Assembly: GCF_025144335.1 (NCBI RefSeq)
Contig: NZ_CP083539.1
Location: forward strand, 187,501 to 251,500
From: Jannaschia sp. W003
GTDB taxonomy: Bacteria > Pseudomonadota > Alphaproteobacteria > Rhodobacterales > Rhodobacteraceae
Direction: 5' to 3'
Length of the DNA stretch: 64,000 nt
The notes below the pieces were generated by a model that was not told where the DNA came from, ran no database searches, and saw only the letters and a program-made list of their open reading frames with translations. Shown here in pieces: positions 10,585-19,616 of this stretch (position 1 is the stretch's first letter; each line of letters starts with the position of its first letter). A program made the translations under genes and the position numbers.

Positions 10585-11153
10585 TTCGGCGAGCGCTTCG
10601 CGAGGATACGCTGCAGCGTGCGCCGGTGCATGTTCAGCCGCCGCGCCGTCTCGCTCACGTTGCGGTCGCACAGCTCATAGACCCGCTGGATGTGCTCCCA
10701 CCGCACGCGGTCGGCGCTCATGGGATTCTCGGGCGGCGGCGGCGCCCCGTCGTCGGGGCACAGGAGCGCGGCGGTGATGTCGTTGGCATCCGCAGGCTTG
10801 GCGAGGTAGTCCGTCGCGCCGATCTTCACGGCGGCCACCGCGGTGGCGATCGCGCCGTAGCCCGTCAGCACCACCACGCGCGCATCGGGGCGCCGCTCGC
10901 GCAGGTGCTCCACCACGTCGAGCCCGTTGCCGTCCTCCAGCCGCAGGTCCACCACCGCGTAGGCCGGCGGACGCGCCTCGGCCTTGGCGATGCCCTCGGC
11001 CACCGAGAGCGCGGCCTCCACGGCGAAGCCGCGCTTGGCCATGGCACGCTCGAGGCGCCGCAGGAACGGCTCGTCGTCGTCCACGAGCAGCAGCGTGGGG
11101 TCGGGGCCGATCCGCCCCTCGGGGCGCGCGGCGTCGGCGGCGGCGTCTGTCAT
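10581..11153 (-). CDS. regA: RegA/PrrA/ActR redox response regulator
   Basis: A 190-residue response regulator, the partner of RegB. In Rhodobacter and relatives RegA globally switches photosynthesis, respiration, carbon and nitrogen fixation genes with oxygen tension. The receiver has acidic residues VDDDE, phosphoacceptor Asp69 in AVVDLRLEDGNG and the conserved Lys in DYLAKPAD. A proline-rich linker leads to the Fis-type helix-turn-helix (ETARRLNMHRRTLQRILAKR), almost invariant in the family. AGGAG precedes the ATG. It is divergent from regB across 100 bases. Confidence 0.95.
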   Translation of the reverse strand: MTDAAADAARPEGRIGPDPTLLLVDDDEPFLRRLERAMAKRGFAVEAALSVAEGIAKAEARPPAYAVVDLRLEDGNGLDVVEHLRERRPDARVVVLTGYGAIATAVAAVKIGATDYLAKPADANDITAALLCPDDGAPPPPENPMSADRVRWEHIQRVYELCDRNVSETARRLNMHRRTLQRILAKRSPK

Positions 11154-11253
11154 GGCGTTCTCCTGCGGCCCTCCCGCCCGTGACGTTATGGCCCGCGCGG
11201 ACGCGGCGGCAAGCGCTGGACGGGCGCGCAGGCCGCGCCTAACCCTCGGCCCC

Positions 11254-12603
11254 ATGTCCGATCGCCCCGCCGTCCCGCTGCTGCCGCCCGAGCTCGCCGG
11301 GCACCGGGTCCACCTGCGCACGCTCCTGGCGATGCGCTGGGTCGCGGTCGCGGGCCAGACCGTCACGCTGCTCGCCGCCGCGACCCTCCTGGGCTTCGAG
11401 CTTCCCGTCGGTCCCTGCGCCGCGCTGGTGGGCGCCCTGGCCGCGACGAACCTCGCCGCGGCGTGGCGCGTGCCCGGCTCCACCCGCCTCGGCGAGCGCG
11501 CAGTGCTGGGTATCCTGCTGATCGACCTCGCCCAGCTCGGCGCCCTGCTGTTCCTGACGGGCGGGCTCAACAACCCCTTCGCGCTCCTGGTCGTCGGCCC
11601 CGTCACGCTCGCCGCCACCACGCTCTCCTTGCGCGCAACGCTCCTGGTGGGCGCGCTCGCGCTCGTGTCCATCTCGCTCCTGGGCGGATACCACGTGCCC
11701 CTGCGCCACGCCGACGGCTGGGAGCTGGCGCTGCCGCCGCTCTACCTCCTGGGCTACTGGGTGGCGATCGTCCTGGCGACGCTGATCTTCGGCGCCTTCG
11801 CGCTGGGGCTGACCTCCGAGAACGACCGCGCCAGCCGCGCGCTCCACGCCACGCAGACGGCGCTCGCGCGCGAGCAGAAGCTCCACGACCTCTCGGGCGT
11901 GATCGCCGCCGCGGCGCACGAGCTGGGCACGCCGCTCGCCACCATCAAGCTGGTCTCCACGGAGCTGGAGGAGGAGCTGCAGGACGCCGATGCCCGCGCC
12001 GACGTGGCGCTGATCCGCTCGCAGGCGGACCGCTGCCGCGACATCCTGCGCTCCATGGGCCGGGCCGGAAAGGACGACCTGCACATGCAGGCCGCGCCCC
12101 TGGAGACGGTGGTCTCCGAGGCGGCCGAGCCCCACGCGGGCCGCGGCAAGGCCCTGCTCTACGACTTCGCCGCCGAGCCGGGCACCGAGGGGCGCCGCCC
12201 CCGCGTGCGCCGCGCCCCCGAGGTGATCCACGGGCTGCGCAACCTCGTGCAGAACGCGGTCGACTTCGCGGAGTCCACCGTGCGCGTCGAGGGCCGGTGG
12301 TCGGACAGCGAGATCCGCCTCGTGATCGAGGACGACGGGCCGGGCTACCAGACCGAGATGCTGGCCCGGCTGGGCGACCCGTTCCTGCGCGTGCCTGGGG
12401 CCCGCGACGCGCGCGAGGACTACGAGGGCATGGGGCTGGGCCTGTTCATCTCCAAGACCCTCCTTGAGCGCACCGGCGCGCGCCTCTCGTTCGGCAACCG
12501 CCGCGCCTTCGGGCGCCGCCGCGGCGCCACGGTGGAGATCGTCTGGCCCCGCGCGCGCCTCGAGGTCACGCGCACCGCGCTGGGCGAGAACCCCACGCTC
12601 TGA
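11254..12603 (+). CDS. regB: RegB/PrrB/ActS redox sensor histidine kinase
   Basis: A 449-residue membrane sensor kinase. Six membrane helices (about residues 25-187) carry the GGLNNPF quinone-binding motif (103-109) between helices 3 and 4. The H-box HELGTPLATIKL has the phospho-His at 222. The redox-sensing cysteine, Cys261 in ADRCRDIL, lies 39 residues later, as in known RegB. The ATPase domain follows with NLVQNAVDFA, DDGPGY and GMGLGLFISKTLLERTGA. In the family, oxidation of the cysteine and binding of oxidised ubiquinone lower kinase activity. Downstream is a PAS protein gene. Confidence 0.95.
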   Translation: MSDRPAVPLLPPELAGHRVHLRTLLAMRWVAVAGQTVTLLAAATLLGFELPVGPCAALVGALAATNLAAAWRVPGSTRLGERAVLGILLIDLAQLGALLFLTGGLNNPFALLVVGPVTLAATTLSLRATLLVGALALVSISLLGGYHVPLRHADGWELALPPLYLLGYWVAIVLATLIFGAFALGLTSENDRASRALHATQTALAREQKLHDLSGVIAAAAHELGTPLATIKLVSTELEEELQDADARADVALIRSQADRCRDILRSMGRAGKDDLHMQAAPLETVVSEAAEPHAGRGKALLYDFAAEPGTEGRRPRVRRAPEVIHGLRNLVQNAVDFAESTVRVEGRWSDSEIRLVIEDDGPGYQTEMLARLGDPFLRVPGARDAREDYEGMGLGLFISKTLLERTGARLSFGNRRAFGRRRGATVEIVWPRARLEVTRTALGENPTL

Positions 12604-12675
12604 CGCCCCGGCGTTCACGTTTCCTTTACCCCTTCCCTTGAGGGTCCGGAGGGGGAACGGAACGGAGGGACGGGA

Positions 12676-14328
12676 TTGGAATTCGCAGTCGAACACGCCG
12701 CGCTCGCGGCCGGGGCGGCGGCGCTCGCCGTCGTCGCGGTCCTGGCGCTGATCCGCCCGCGCCGGCACGCCCGCGGCGGCCCCGTCAGCCTCGACCACCT
12801 CGGCGAGCCGCGCAGCTTCTGCTTCCGCGACGGCTACCTCGTCTCGCCCGAGCGGGGCACCGGGTTCCTCTTGTCGCGCCCCGTGAACCGCCTCGCCGCC
12901 TGGGACGAGCTGCGCGCCGCGCTCTCGGACCTGATCCCGGGCGTGGAGGCGGCGATGGACGCGCTGGCCCGCACGGGCGAGAGCTTCCGCATCGAGGGGC
13001 GCATGGGTCGCGACCGCCTCCACCTCCTCGGCCTGCGCGACGGCGAGGAGCTGCGCATCACCCTCGCCGCCGCCGACGAGGCGCAGGATTCCATCCGCAT
13101 CGACGTGCCGATCCTGGCCGCCCTCGAGGCCGAGAACGCGCTGCTGCTGCAGTCCCACGCCGCCGCGCCGGGCCTCGCCTGGGTGCTCGACGAGGAAGGG
13201 CGCGTGATCTGGGCCAACGGCCGCTACATGGCCGAGGTGGAGCGGTGCCTCGGTCCGGGCGCCGCAGCCGGCTGGCCGATCCCGGCACTGTTTCCCGGCC
13301 ATGCCGACGCCCCCGACGGCCCCGCGCGGCGGCGCCTCGGCGCGGGCACTCCCGCCGCCGCGGGCGCCGCGGACGCCGACGGCACCGACAGCTGGTTCGA
13401 GGTCACGATGGCCCCGCCCGAGGGCGGCCTGCGCCACGCCTACGCCCAGCCGCTCGGCCGTCTGATCGAGGCCGAGGAGAACCTCCGCCGCTTCATCGAG
13501 ACGCTCACCCGGACCTTCACGGCCCTGCCCACGGGGCTGGCGATCTTCGACCGGGGCCGCTCTCTGGTGATGTTCAACCCCCCATTGCTGGAGATGACCG
13601 GCCTCGACGGCGCATGGCTCGCGGGGCGCCCCCACCTGGCGGACGTGCTCGACGCCCTGCGCGAACGTCAGCGCCTGCCCGAGCCGCGCGACTGGCGCGC
13701 CTGGCGCGACGCGCTGGTGGCCACCGGCTCGGGCGAGGCGCGCGGGGACTGGCACGAGACTTGGACCCTCGCCACGGGCCAGAGCCTGCGCATGACCGCC
13801 CGCCCCCAGGCCGACGGCGCGGTCGCGATCCTCCTGGAGGACGTCACCGCCGAGCTGTCGCTCGCCCGCCGGCGTCGCTCCGACGGCGATGCGCTGGCCG
13901 CCCTGCTCGACGCGGGCGAGGACGCGGCCGCGGCGTTCGGCCCGGACGGCGCGCCCCTCCACCTCAACGTGCGCATGCGCGAGTTGTGCGGCTTCGAGCC
14001 GGACGCCCCCCCCTCGCTCGACGCCTTCCTCGCGCGCCTCGCCACGCTCTGCGCGCCCTCGCCGCTCTGGGGCGAGATCCGCGACCTCGGGCGCGGCGCC
14101 GAGCCGCGCGCGGACTGGACCGAGACGCTCGCCCACCTTTGCGGCGAGCCGCTCGAGGTGCACGTGCTGCCGATCCCCGACCGGCGCCTCGCGCTGCGCA
14201 TCTGCGGCGACTTCTCGCGGCTGGAAGGCTCCCGCCGCGTCGCCACGCTGCGCGACGTGGCCGGCGCGCTGGGCTCGGCGGCGGCGGTGCCGGACGACGG
14301 GGAACGCCGCGCGGTCGGCGGAAGCTAG
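12676..14328 (+). CDS. PAS-domain protein, membrane-anchored
   Basis: A 550-residue protein with one N-terminal membrane helix (about 8-26) and probably three PAS-like domains (about 155-260, 275-400 and 420-520), joined by a helical segment AEENLRRFIETLTRTFTALP. No kinase, cyclase, EAL or helix-turn-helix domain follows, so it may sense or scaffold for a partner. The start is TTG at 12676, supported by GGAGGG seven bases upstream and by the membrane helix that begins at once. Its place after regB suggests a link with redox signalling, but this is inference. Proteins of this layout are sometimes compared with DivL; no DivL kinase core is present. Confidence 0.7.
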   Translation: MEFAVEHAALAAGAAALAVVAVLALIRPRRHARGGPVSLDHLGEPRSFCFRDGYLVSPERGTGFLLSRPVNRLAAWDELRAALSDLIPGVEAAMDALARTGESFRIEGRMGRDRLHLLGLRDGEELRITLAAADEAQDSIRIDVPILAALEAENALLLQSHAAAPGLAWVLDEEGRVIWANGRYMAEVERCLGPGAAAGWPIPALFPGHADAPDGPARRRLGAGTPAAAGAADADGTDSWFEVTMAPPEGGLRHAYAQPLGRLIEAEENLRRFIETLTRTFTALPTGLAIFDRGRSLVMFNPPLLEMTGLDGAWLAGRPHLADVLDALRERQRLPEPRDWRAWRDALVATGSGEARGDWHETWTLATGQSLRMTARPQADGAVAILLEDVTAELSLARRRRSDGDALAALLDAGEDAAAAFGPDGAPLHLNVRMRELCGFEPDAPPSLDAFLARLATLCAPSPLWGEIRDLGRGAEPRADWTETLAHLCGEPLEVHVLPIPDRRLALRICGDFSRLEGSRRVATLRDVAGALGSAAAVPDDGERRAVGGS

Positions 14329-14531
14329 CGGGGCCGGAGGCCGGTCGCCGCGGGCCTTCCCGTGGGTAGGCCGTGCGGCGACGCCCGGCGAGGGACGGGC
14401 GACCCGGACAGCGGGCCCCCTAGCACATCCGCCGCCCCGGCCCCCTTCCGTCACCGGCTCGCATGGCCGCATGGCCCCGAAGCCCCGCCGGGCCGCTTGC
14501 CCTTGCCCCCCGGGCGCGGGTAACTCGCGCC

Positions 14532-15017
14532 ATGACCGACCTTCTCCTCTCCGGACCCGGGGCCACCGAGGCGCTCGGGCGGCGGCTCGCCCGCGCCCTG
14601 CGCCCCGGCGACGCGCTCCTGCTCGCGGGCCCCACCGGCGCCGGCAAGAGCCTGCTCGCGCGCGCCCTGATCCAGGAGGCCCAGCGCCGCGCCGGCCGGG
14701 AGCCCGAGGCGGTGCCCTCGCCCACCTACACCCTCGTGCAGACCTACCGCGCCGGCCCGCTGGAGATCTGGCACGCCGACCTCTACCGCCTCGCCTCCGC
14801 GGACGAGCTGTGGGAACTCGGCCTCGCCGAGGCCTTCGACACAGCCGCCGCGCTGATCGAGTGGCCCGACCGGCTCGGCGCCGACCGCCCCTCGGGCGCG
14901 GTGGACGTCACGCTCGCCCTCAGCGAAGGGGGCGCCGCCCGCACTGCCCGGCTCGAGGGCCCGGAATCCACCCTGGCCCGCCTCCTCGGCCCGCAGCCCG
15001 CCGGGGTGCCCGCATGA
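14532..15017 (+). CDS. tsaE: TsaE, tRNA t6A biosynthesis ATPase
   Basis: A 161-residue P-loop protein. TsaE works with TsaB and TsaD to transfer threonylcarbamoyl to A37 of ANN-decoding tRNAs. Seen here are the Walker A GPTGAGKS (33-40), SPTYTLVQTY (switch-like) and LEIWHADLYRL with LIEWPDRLG, all family signatures. The ATG at 14532 was preferred to a longer start because the conserved part begins immediately after it. It is the first gene of an overlapping train; the next gene starts inside its stop (ATGA). Its partner tsaB is also in this window near 55 kb. Confidence 0.93.
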   Translation: MTDLLLSGPGATEALGRRLARALRPGDALLLAGPTGAGKSLLARALIQEAQRRAGREPEAVPSPTYTLVQTYRAGPLEIWHADLYRLASADELWELGLAEAFDTAAALIEWPDRLGADRPSGAVDVTLALSEGGAARTARLEGPESTLARLLGPQPAGVPA

Positions 15018-16009
15018 GCCGCGACGCCGAGATCGACGCCTTCCTCGCCGCCCACGGCCACGCCGGCGCCGCGCGCGCCCCGCTCGCCGGCGACGCCTCG
15101 GCCCGCCGCTACGAGCGTGTGGCCGGCCTCGTGCTGATGGACGCGCCCCCAGGAAGCGGCGAGGACGTGCGCCCGTTCCTCGACGTGGCGGGCCGCCTCG
15201 GCGCCCGCGGCCTCTCGGTGCCGCGCATTGAGGCCGCCGACCCCGAGGCCGGGCTGGTGCTCATGGAGGACCTGGGCGACGCGCTCTTCGCCCGCCACGT
15301 CGCCGCGCACCCCGGGGACGAGCCCGCGCTCTACGTCGCCGCCGCCGAGACCCTGGCCGCGATGGCCGAGGCTCCCGCGGACGGCCTGCCCGACTACCGC
15401 CTCCTGATGCCCGAGTTCGCCGGCCTCGCCCTCGACTGGTACGCGCCCGAGGCCCTGGACCGCCGGGCCGCGCTGGTGGCGGCCGTGGGCGAGGCGCTCG
15501 CCGCCCTCCCCGGCCCCGCCCGCCTCGTGCACCGCGACTGGCACGCCGAGAACCTCCTGTGGCTGCCGAAGCGCGAGGGCACGGCCCGCGTCGGCATCCT
15601 CGACTTCCAGGACGCCGCCGCGGGGCCGGCCGAGTACGACATGGCCTCGATGCTCCACGACGTGCGCCGCGACGTGGCGCCCGAGGCGATCGACGCCGCC
15701 TGCGCGCGCTGGCTCGCGCTCTCGGGCCGCTCCGAGGAGGACGCGCGCCGGGGCTTCGCGGTGGCCTCGGCCCAGCGCAACCTGCGCATCCTCGGCGTGT
15801 TCGCGCGCCTGTGCCTGCGCGACGGCAAGCGCCGCTACCCCGACTGGATCCCCCGCACGTGGATGCTGCTGCAGCGCGACCTCGCCCACCCCGCCCTCGC
15901 AGGCGTCCGCGCGATCGTCGAGCGGGCGATCCCCGCCCCCACCGAGGCGCGGCTGGATGCCATCCGCGCGGCCGCCGGCACCCGCCGGGGCGAGGTGCGC
16001 GCCCGATGA
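15014..16009 (+). CDS. amgK: AmgK, anomeric MurNAc/GlcNAc kinase
   Basis: A 331-residue aminoglycoside-phosphotransferase-fold kinase. AmgK phosphorylates MurNAc or GlcNAc at the anomeric carbon in the peptidoglycan recycling route that bypasses de novo UDP-MurNAc synthesis. Kinase motifs are the Brenner motif [12 protein letters not shown] and [20 protein letters not shown] for metal binding. Function is supported by the next gene, the matching nucleotidyltransferase MurU, which overlaps by four bases. The recycling route is known to give tolerance to fosfomycin where it occurs. Confidence 0.85.
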   Translation: MSRDAEIDAFLAAHGHAGAARAPLAGDASARRYERVAGLVLMDAPPGSGEDVRPFLDVAGRLGARGLSVPRIEAADPEAGLVLMEDLGDALFARHVAAHPGDEPALYVAAAETLAAMAEAPADGLPDYRLLMPEFAGLALDWYAPEALDRRAALVAAVGEALAALPGPARLVHRDWHAENLLWLPKREGTARVGILDFQDAAAGPAEYDMASMLHDVRRDVAPEAIDAACARWLALSGRSEEDARRGFAVASAQRNLRILGVFARLCLRDGKRRYPDWIPRTWMLLQRDLAHPALAGVRAIVERAIPAPTEARLDAIRAAAGTRRGEVRAR

Positions 16010-16683
16010 TCGCCGCGATGGTCTTCGCCGCCGGGCTCGGCACCCGGATGCGCCCGCTCACCGACGACCGCCCCAAGGCGATGGTCGCGGTGGCGGGCCG
16101 CCCGCTGATCGACCACGCGCTGGAGCAGGTCGAGGGCTGCGCCCCCGTCGTCGTCAACGCCCACCACCACGCCGCCGCCCTGCGCGCCCACTTGGCAGAC
16201 CGCGCCGGCGTCACCCTGGTCGAGGAGCGTCCGCTGCTGCTGGAGACCGGCGGCGGCCTGCGCAACGCCCTGCCGCACCTGGGCGGCGGCCCCGTCCTCA
16301 CCATGAACGCCGACAACGTCTGGACCGGCCCCCGCGCCGCCGCCACCCTGCGGGCCGCGTGGGACCCCGGGGCGATGGACGGCCTCCTGCTGCTCGGCCC
16401 GATCCGCGGCCGCGCCGAGGCCGGGCGCTGGAAGATGGCGCTGGACGGCGAGGGACGCATCGCCCTGGCCGAGGAGGGGCTGGACTACCTCGGCGCCGGC
16501 ATCGTCAAGACGGACGGCATGGGCGCCATGCCCGACGGCCCGTTCTCCCTGCGCGAGCTGTGGCTGCCCATGATCGAGCGGGGCCGCCTCCACGGCGTCG
16601 TCCATCCCGGCGGCTGGGCCGACGTGGGCCGCCCCGAGAACATCGCCGCCGCCGAGGCGCTGCTGGCGGGGGCGCCGGCATGA
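16006..16683 (+). CDS. murU: MurU, MurNAc-1-phosphate uridylyltransferase
   Basis: A 225-residue sugar-1-phosphate nucleotidyltransferase. It would turn the AmgK product into UDP-MurNAc for cell-wall recycling. The nucleotide-binding signature [19 protein letters not shown] starts at residue 8; TMNADNVW carries the metal-binding Asp; [12 protein letters not shown] closes the fold. It overlaps amgK before it and addB after it by four bases each. Confidence 0.88.
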   Translation: MIAAMVFAAGLGTRMRPLTDDRPKAMVAVAGRPLIDHALEQVEGCAPVVVNAHHHAAALRAHLADRAGVTLVEERPLLLETGGGLRNALPHLGGGPVLTMNADNVWTGPRAAATLRAAWDPGAMDGLLLLGPIRGRAEAGRWKMALDGEGRIALAEEGLDYLGAGIVKTDGMGAMPDGPFSLRELWLPMIERGRLHGVVHPGGWADVGRPENIAAAEALLAGAPA

Positions 16684-19616
16684 ACGTGTTCCACGAACCC
16701 CTCGGCGTCGACTTCACCGCGGCCTTCGTGGACGGCCTGCGCGCGCGCCTGCACGGCGAGCCGCCCGAGGCCATGGCCGGCGTCACGCTCCTCTTGCCCA
16801 CCCGCCGGATGCAGCGGCGCCTGGCCGAGATGATGCTGCGGGGCGGCGCCGCCGTGCTGCCGCGCATCGCGCTCGTCTCCGACCTCGGCCCCCTGGTGCC
16901 GCACCTCGCGCTGCCGCCCGAGCGCTCGGCGCTGTCGCTGCGGCTGGAGCTGGCGCGTCTCGTGGACGCGCTCCTGGAGGAGATGCCCCACCTCGCCCCC
17001 CGCGCCGCGGCCTTCGACCTCGCCGGCTCGCTGGGCGACCTTCTGGCGGAGATGAAGGAGGAGGGCGTGGGCGCCGCCGCCTTGGGTGCGGTGGACCTCC
17101 ACCCGCTGCCGGAGCACTGGCAGAACAGCGTGCGCTTCCTGCGCATCGCCGTGGACTTCGCGGAGCGCGCCGACCTCGGCGCCGCCGCCGACGTGCAGGC
17201 GCTGTGCCTCGACGCCTTGGAGGCCGCTTGGGCTGCGGCACCCCCGCCCGGCCGGGTGATCGTGGCCGGCTCGACCGGCTCGCGCGCGCAGACGGCGCGG
17301 CTCATGCGCATGGTGGCCGCGCTGCCGAACGGCGCCGTCGTCCTGCCCGGCCTCGACCGCGAGATGCCGGTGGACGCCTGGGACGCGCTCGATCCCGCCA
17401 CCCAGGACCACCCCCAGTTCCGCCACCGCGCCTTCCTGGGCGCCCTCGGGCTCGCCAACAGCGACGTGCCCCAGTGGAGCGACCACCGCCCCGCCGCGCC
17501 GGAGCGCACGCGCCTCCTGTCGCTCGCCCTGCGCCCGCCCCCCGTCACCCACGCCTGGCTCGCCGAGGGCCCGCCCCTCGCCGCCGAGGCGGAGGCGGCC
17601 TGCGCCGGCCTCACCCTCGTCGAGGCGGCGACGCCGATCGAGGAGGCCGAGGTGATCGCCCTGCGGCTCCGGCAGGCCGTCGAGGAGGGCACGCGCGCCG
17701 CCCTGATCTCGCCCGACCGGACGCTCTCGCGCCAGGTGGCCGCGGTTCTCGACCGCTGGGGGCTGGAGCCCGACGACAGCGCGGGCCGGCCCCTCGACCT
17801 CTCGCCGCCGGGGCGCCTCCTGATCCAGACCGCCCGCCTGCGCGGCCGCGCCGCCGAGGCCGAGACGCTGGTGGCCCTGCTCAAGCACCCGCTGGCCCAC
17901 TCGAACGGCGCCCGGCGCGAGCACCTCAAGCGCACCCGCGACATGGAGATGGGCTGGCTGCGCGGCGGCCCGCTCCACCCCGATCCGCTCGGGCTGCGCC
18001 ACTGGGCGCAGGACGAGCGCACGCGCGGCGTGGACGACGCGTGGACGGCGTGGCTGTCCGACCTCCTCGTGCTGCTGGAGCGCGAGCAGACGCGACGCGG
18101 CACGCTGCTGGAGCACGCCTCAGAGCACCTGGCCCTGATGAACCGCATCGGCGCGGGCAGCGCGCTGCCGCCGGGCGATCCCTTCGAGCGGCCCACCGGC
18201 GCGCTGTGGGACGAGGCGGCGGGACGCGAGGCGCTGGCCGCCATGCAGGAGCTGATCCGCGACGCCGAGGCCGCCGGCCCGCTGGAGTTCACCGCCGACG
18301 ACTACGCCCGCTTCCTCGCCGGCCTGCTCGCCGCGCGCGACGTGCGCGAGCCGGACCGCCCGCATCCCGACGTCATGATCTGGGGCGCGCTGGAGGCGCG
18401 GGTGCAGGGCGCTGACCTCGTGATCCTGGGCGGGCTGAACGACGGCACCTGGCCCTCGCTCCCCGGCCCCGACATGTGGATGAGCCGGGGCATGCGCGCC
18501 GCCTGCGGCCTGCGCGCGCCCGAGCGCACCGTGGGCCTGTCGGCGCACGACTTCGAGCAGGCCGCCGCGGGGCGCACCGTCTGGCTGACGCGCGCGCTGC
18601 GCTCGGCCGAAACCCAGACCGTGCCGTCGCGCTGGCTCAACCGCATGACCTCGCTCCTGGGCGGCATCGGCCCCGAGGGCGAGGCGGCGCTGGCGGGGAT
18701 GCGCGCCCGCGGCGCCGAGGCGCTGGGCCTCGCCCGCGCGCTGCGCGCGCCCTGCCCGCGCCGCCACCACGCGCCGCCCGCCCGCCGCCCCGCGCCGGTG
18801 CCGCCGCGCGCCGCGCGTCCGCGCAAGCTGTCGGTCACGGCCGTGGAGCGGCTGATCCGCGACCCCTACGCGATCTACGCCCGCGACGTGCTGCGCTTGC
18901 GGCTTCTCGCGCCCCTGCGCCCGCCCTCCGATGCCGCCCTGCGCGGCGAGGTGGTGCACGACGTGCTCGCCTCGTTCGGCGACGCCGCCGCGGTGGAGGC
19001 CGATGCCCTGCTGGAGGCGCTGCGCACGGAGATGGAGTACGCCGTGCCCGGCGCCGCCACCCGCGCGCTCTGGCTCGGGCGCTTCGCCCGCATCGCCCCG
19101 GACTTCGCGGCGCAGGAGGCGGCGCGGCGCGGCCTCGGCCGTCCCGCGGTGATCGAGGGCATGGGCGAATGGCGCGTGCCGGGCACCGACTTCACGCTCA
19201 CGGCCCGCGCCGACCGCATCGACGACCGCGGCACCGCCGTCGCCATCTTCGACTACAAGACCGGCACGGTGCCCACCGAGAAGCAGCAGGCGTTCTTCGC
19301 CAAGCAGCTCCTCCTCGAGGCGCTGATGGTCGAGGGCGGCGCCTTCGCGGACCTCGGCCCCCGCCCGGTCGAGGAGGTGGCGTTCCTCGGCGTGGGCACG
19401 ATGCTGGCGACGCGCGGCACCCGGATCGACGACGAGATCCGGGCCGAGCTGCTGGAGGGCCTGCGCGCCTTGATCGCGCGCTACGGCGGCGACGCCCCCT
19501 TCCCGGCCCGCCTCGCCCCCGACATGGTTGGCTACGCCGGCGACTACGACCACCTCGCCCGCCACGGCGAGTGGACCGACGCGCACCCCTTCGAGCCAGA
19601 GCCGGTGGACCCGTGA
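16680..19616 (+). CDS. addB: AddB subunit of the AddAB helicase-nuclease
   Basis: A 978-residue protein of the alphaproteobacterial AddB type. AddAB resects double-strand breaks and loads RecA after meeting Chi. The N-terminal half is an inactivated helicase fold (early [17 protein letters not shown], later [26 protein letters not shown]). The C-terminal RecB-like nuclease shows [36 protein letters not shown] and the catalytic ARADRIDD...IFDYKTG. The ATG overlaps the murU stop, and the stop overlaps the addA GTG. Confidence 0.95.
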   Translation: MNVFHEPLGVDFTAAFVDGLRARLHGEPPEAMAGVTLLLPTRRMQRRLAEMMLRGGAAVLPRIALVSDLGPLVPHLALPPERSALSLRLELARLVDALLEEMPHLAPRAAAFDLAGSLGDLLAEMKEEGVGAAALGAVDLHPLPEHWQNSVRFLRIAVDFAERADLGAAADVQALCLDALEAAWAAAPPPGRVIVAGSTGSRAQTARLMRMVAALPNGAVVLPGLDREMPVDAWDALDPATQDHPQFRHRAFLGALGLANSDVPQWSDHRPAAPERTRLLSLALRPPPVTHAWLAEGPPLAAEAEAACAGLTLVEAATPIEEAEVIALRLRQAVEEGTRAALISPDRTLSRQVAAVLDRWGLEPDDSAGRPLDLSPPGRLLIQTARLRGRAAEAETLVALLKHPLAHSNGARREHLKRTRDMEMGWLRGGPLHPDPLGLRHWAQDERTRGVDDAWTAWLSDLLVLLEREQTRRGTLLEHASEHLALMNRIGAGSALPPGDPFERPTGALWDEAAGREALAAMQELIRDAEAAGPLEFTADDYARFLAGLLAARDVREPDRPHPDVMIWGALEARVQGADLVILGGLNDGTWPSLPGPDMWMSRGMRAACGLRAPERTVGLSAHDFEQAAAGRTVWLTRALRSAETQTVPSRWLNRMTSLLGGIGPEGEAALAGMRARGAEALGLARALRAPCPRRHHAPPARRPAPVPPRAARPRKLSVTAVERLIRDPYAIYARDVLRLRLLAPLRPPSDAALRGEVVHDVLASFGDAAAVEADALLEALRTEMEYAVPGAATRALWLGRFARIAPDFAAQEAARRGLGRPAVIEGMGEWRVPGTDFTLTARADRIDDRGTAVAIFDYKTGTVPTEKQQAFFAKQLLLEALMVEGGAFADLGPRPVEEVAFLGVGTMLATRGTRIDDEIRAELLEGLRALIARYGGDAPFPARLAPDMVGYAGDYDHLARHGEWTDAHPFEPEPVDP

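Noticed and set aside
13752..13768. TGGCACG-N4-TTGGA inside the PAS-protein gene
   Set aside because: It looks like a sigma-54 site but lacks the GC of the -12 element, and it is in the middle of a coding region with no gene start nearby.
14329..14531. Gap before tsaE searched for a tRNA or small RNA
   Set aside because: It is GC-rich with short repeats (CGCATGGCC twice) but has no cloverleaf, anticodon arm or terminator.
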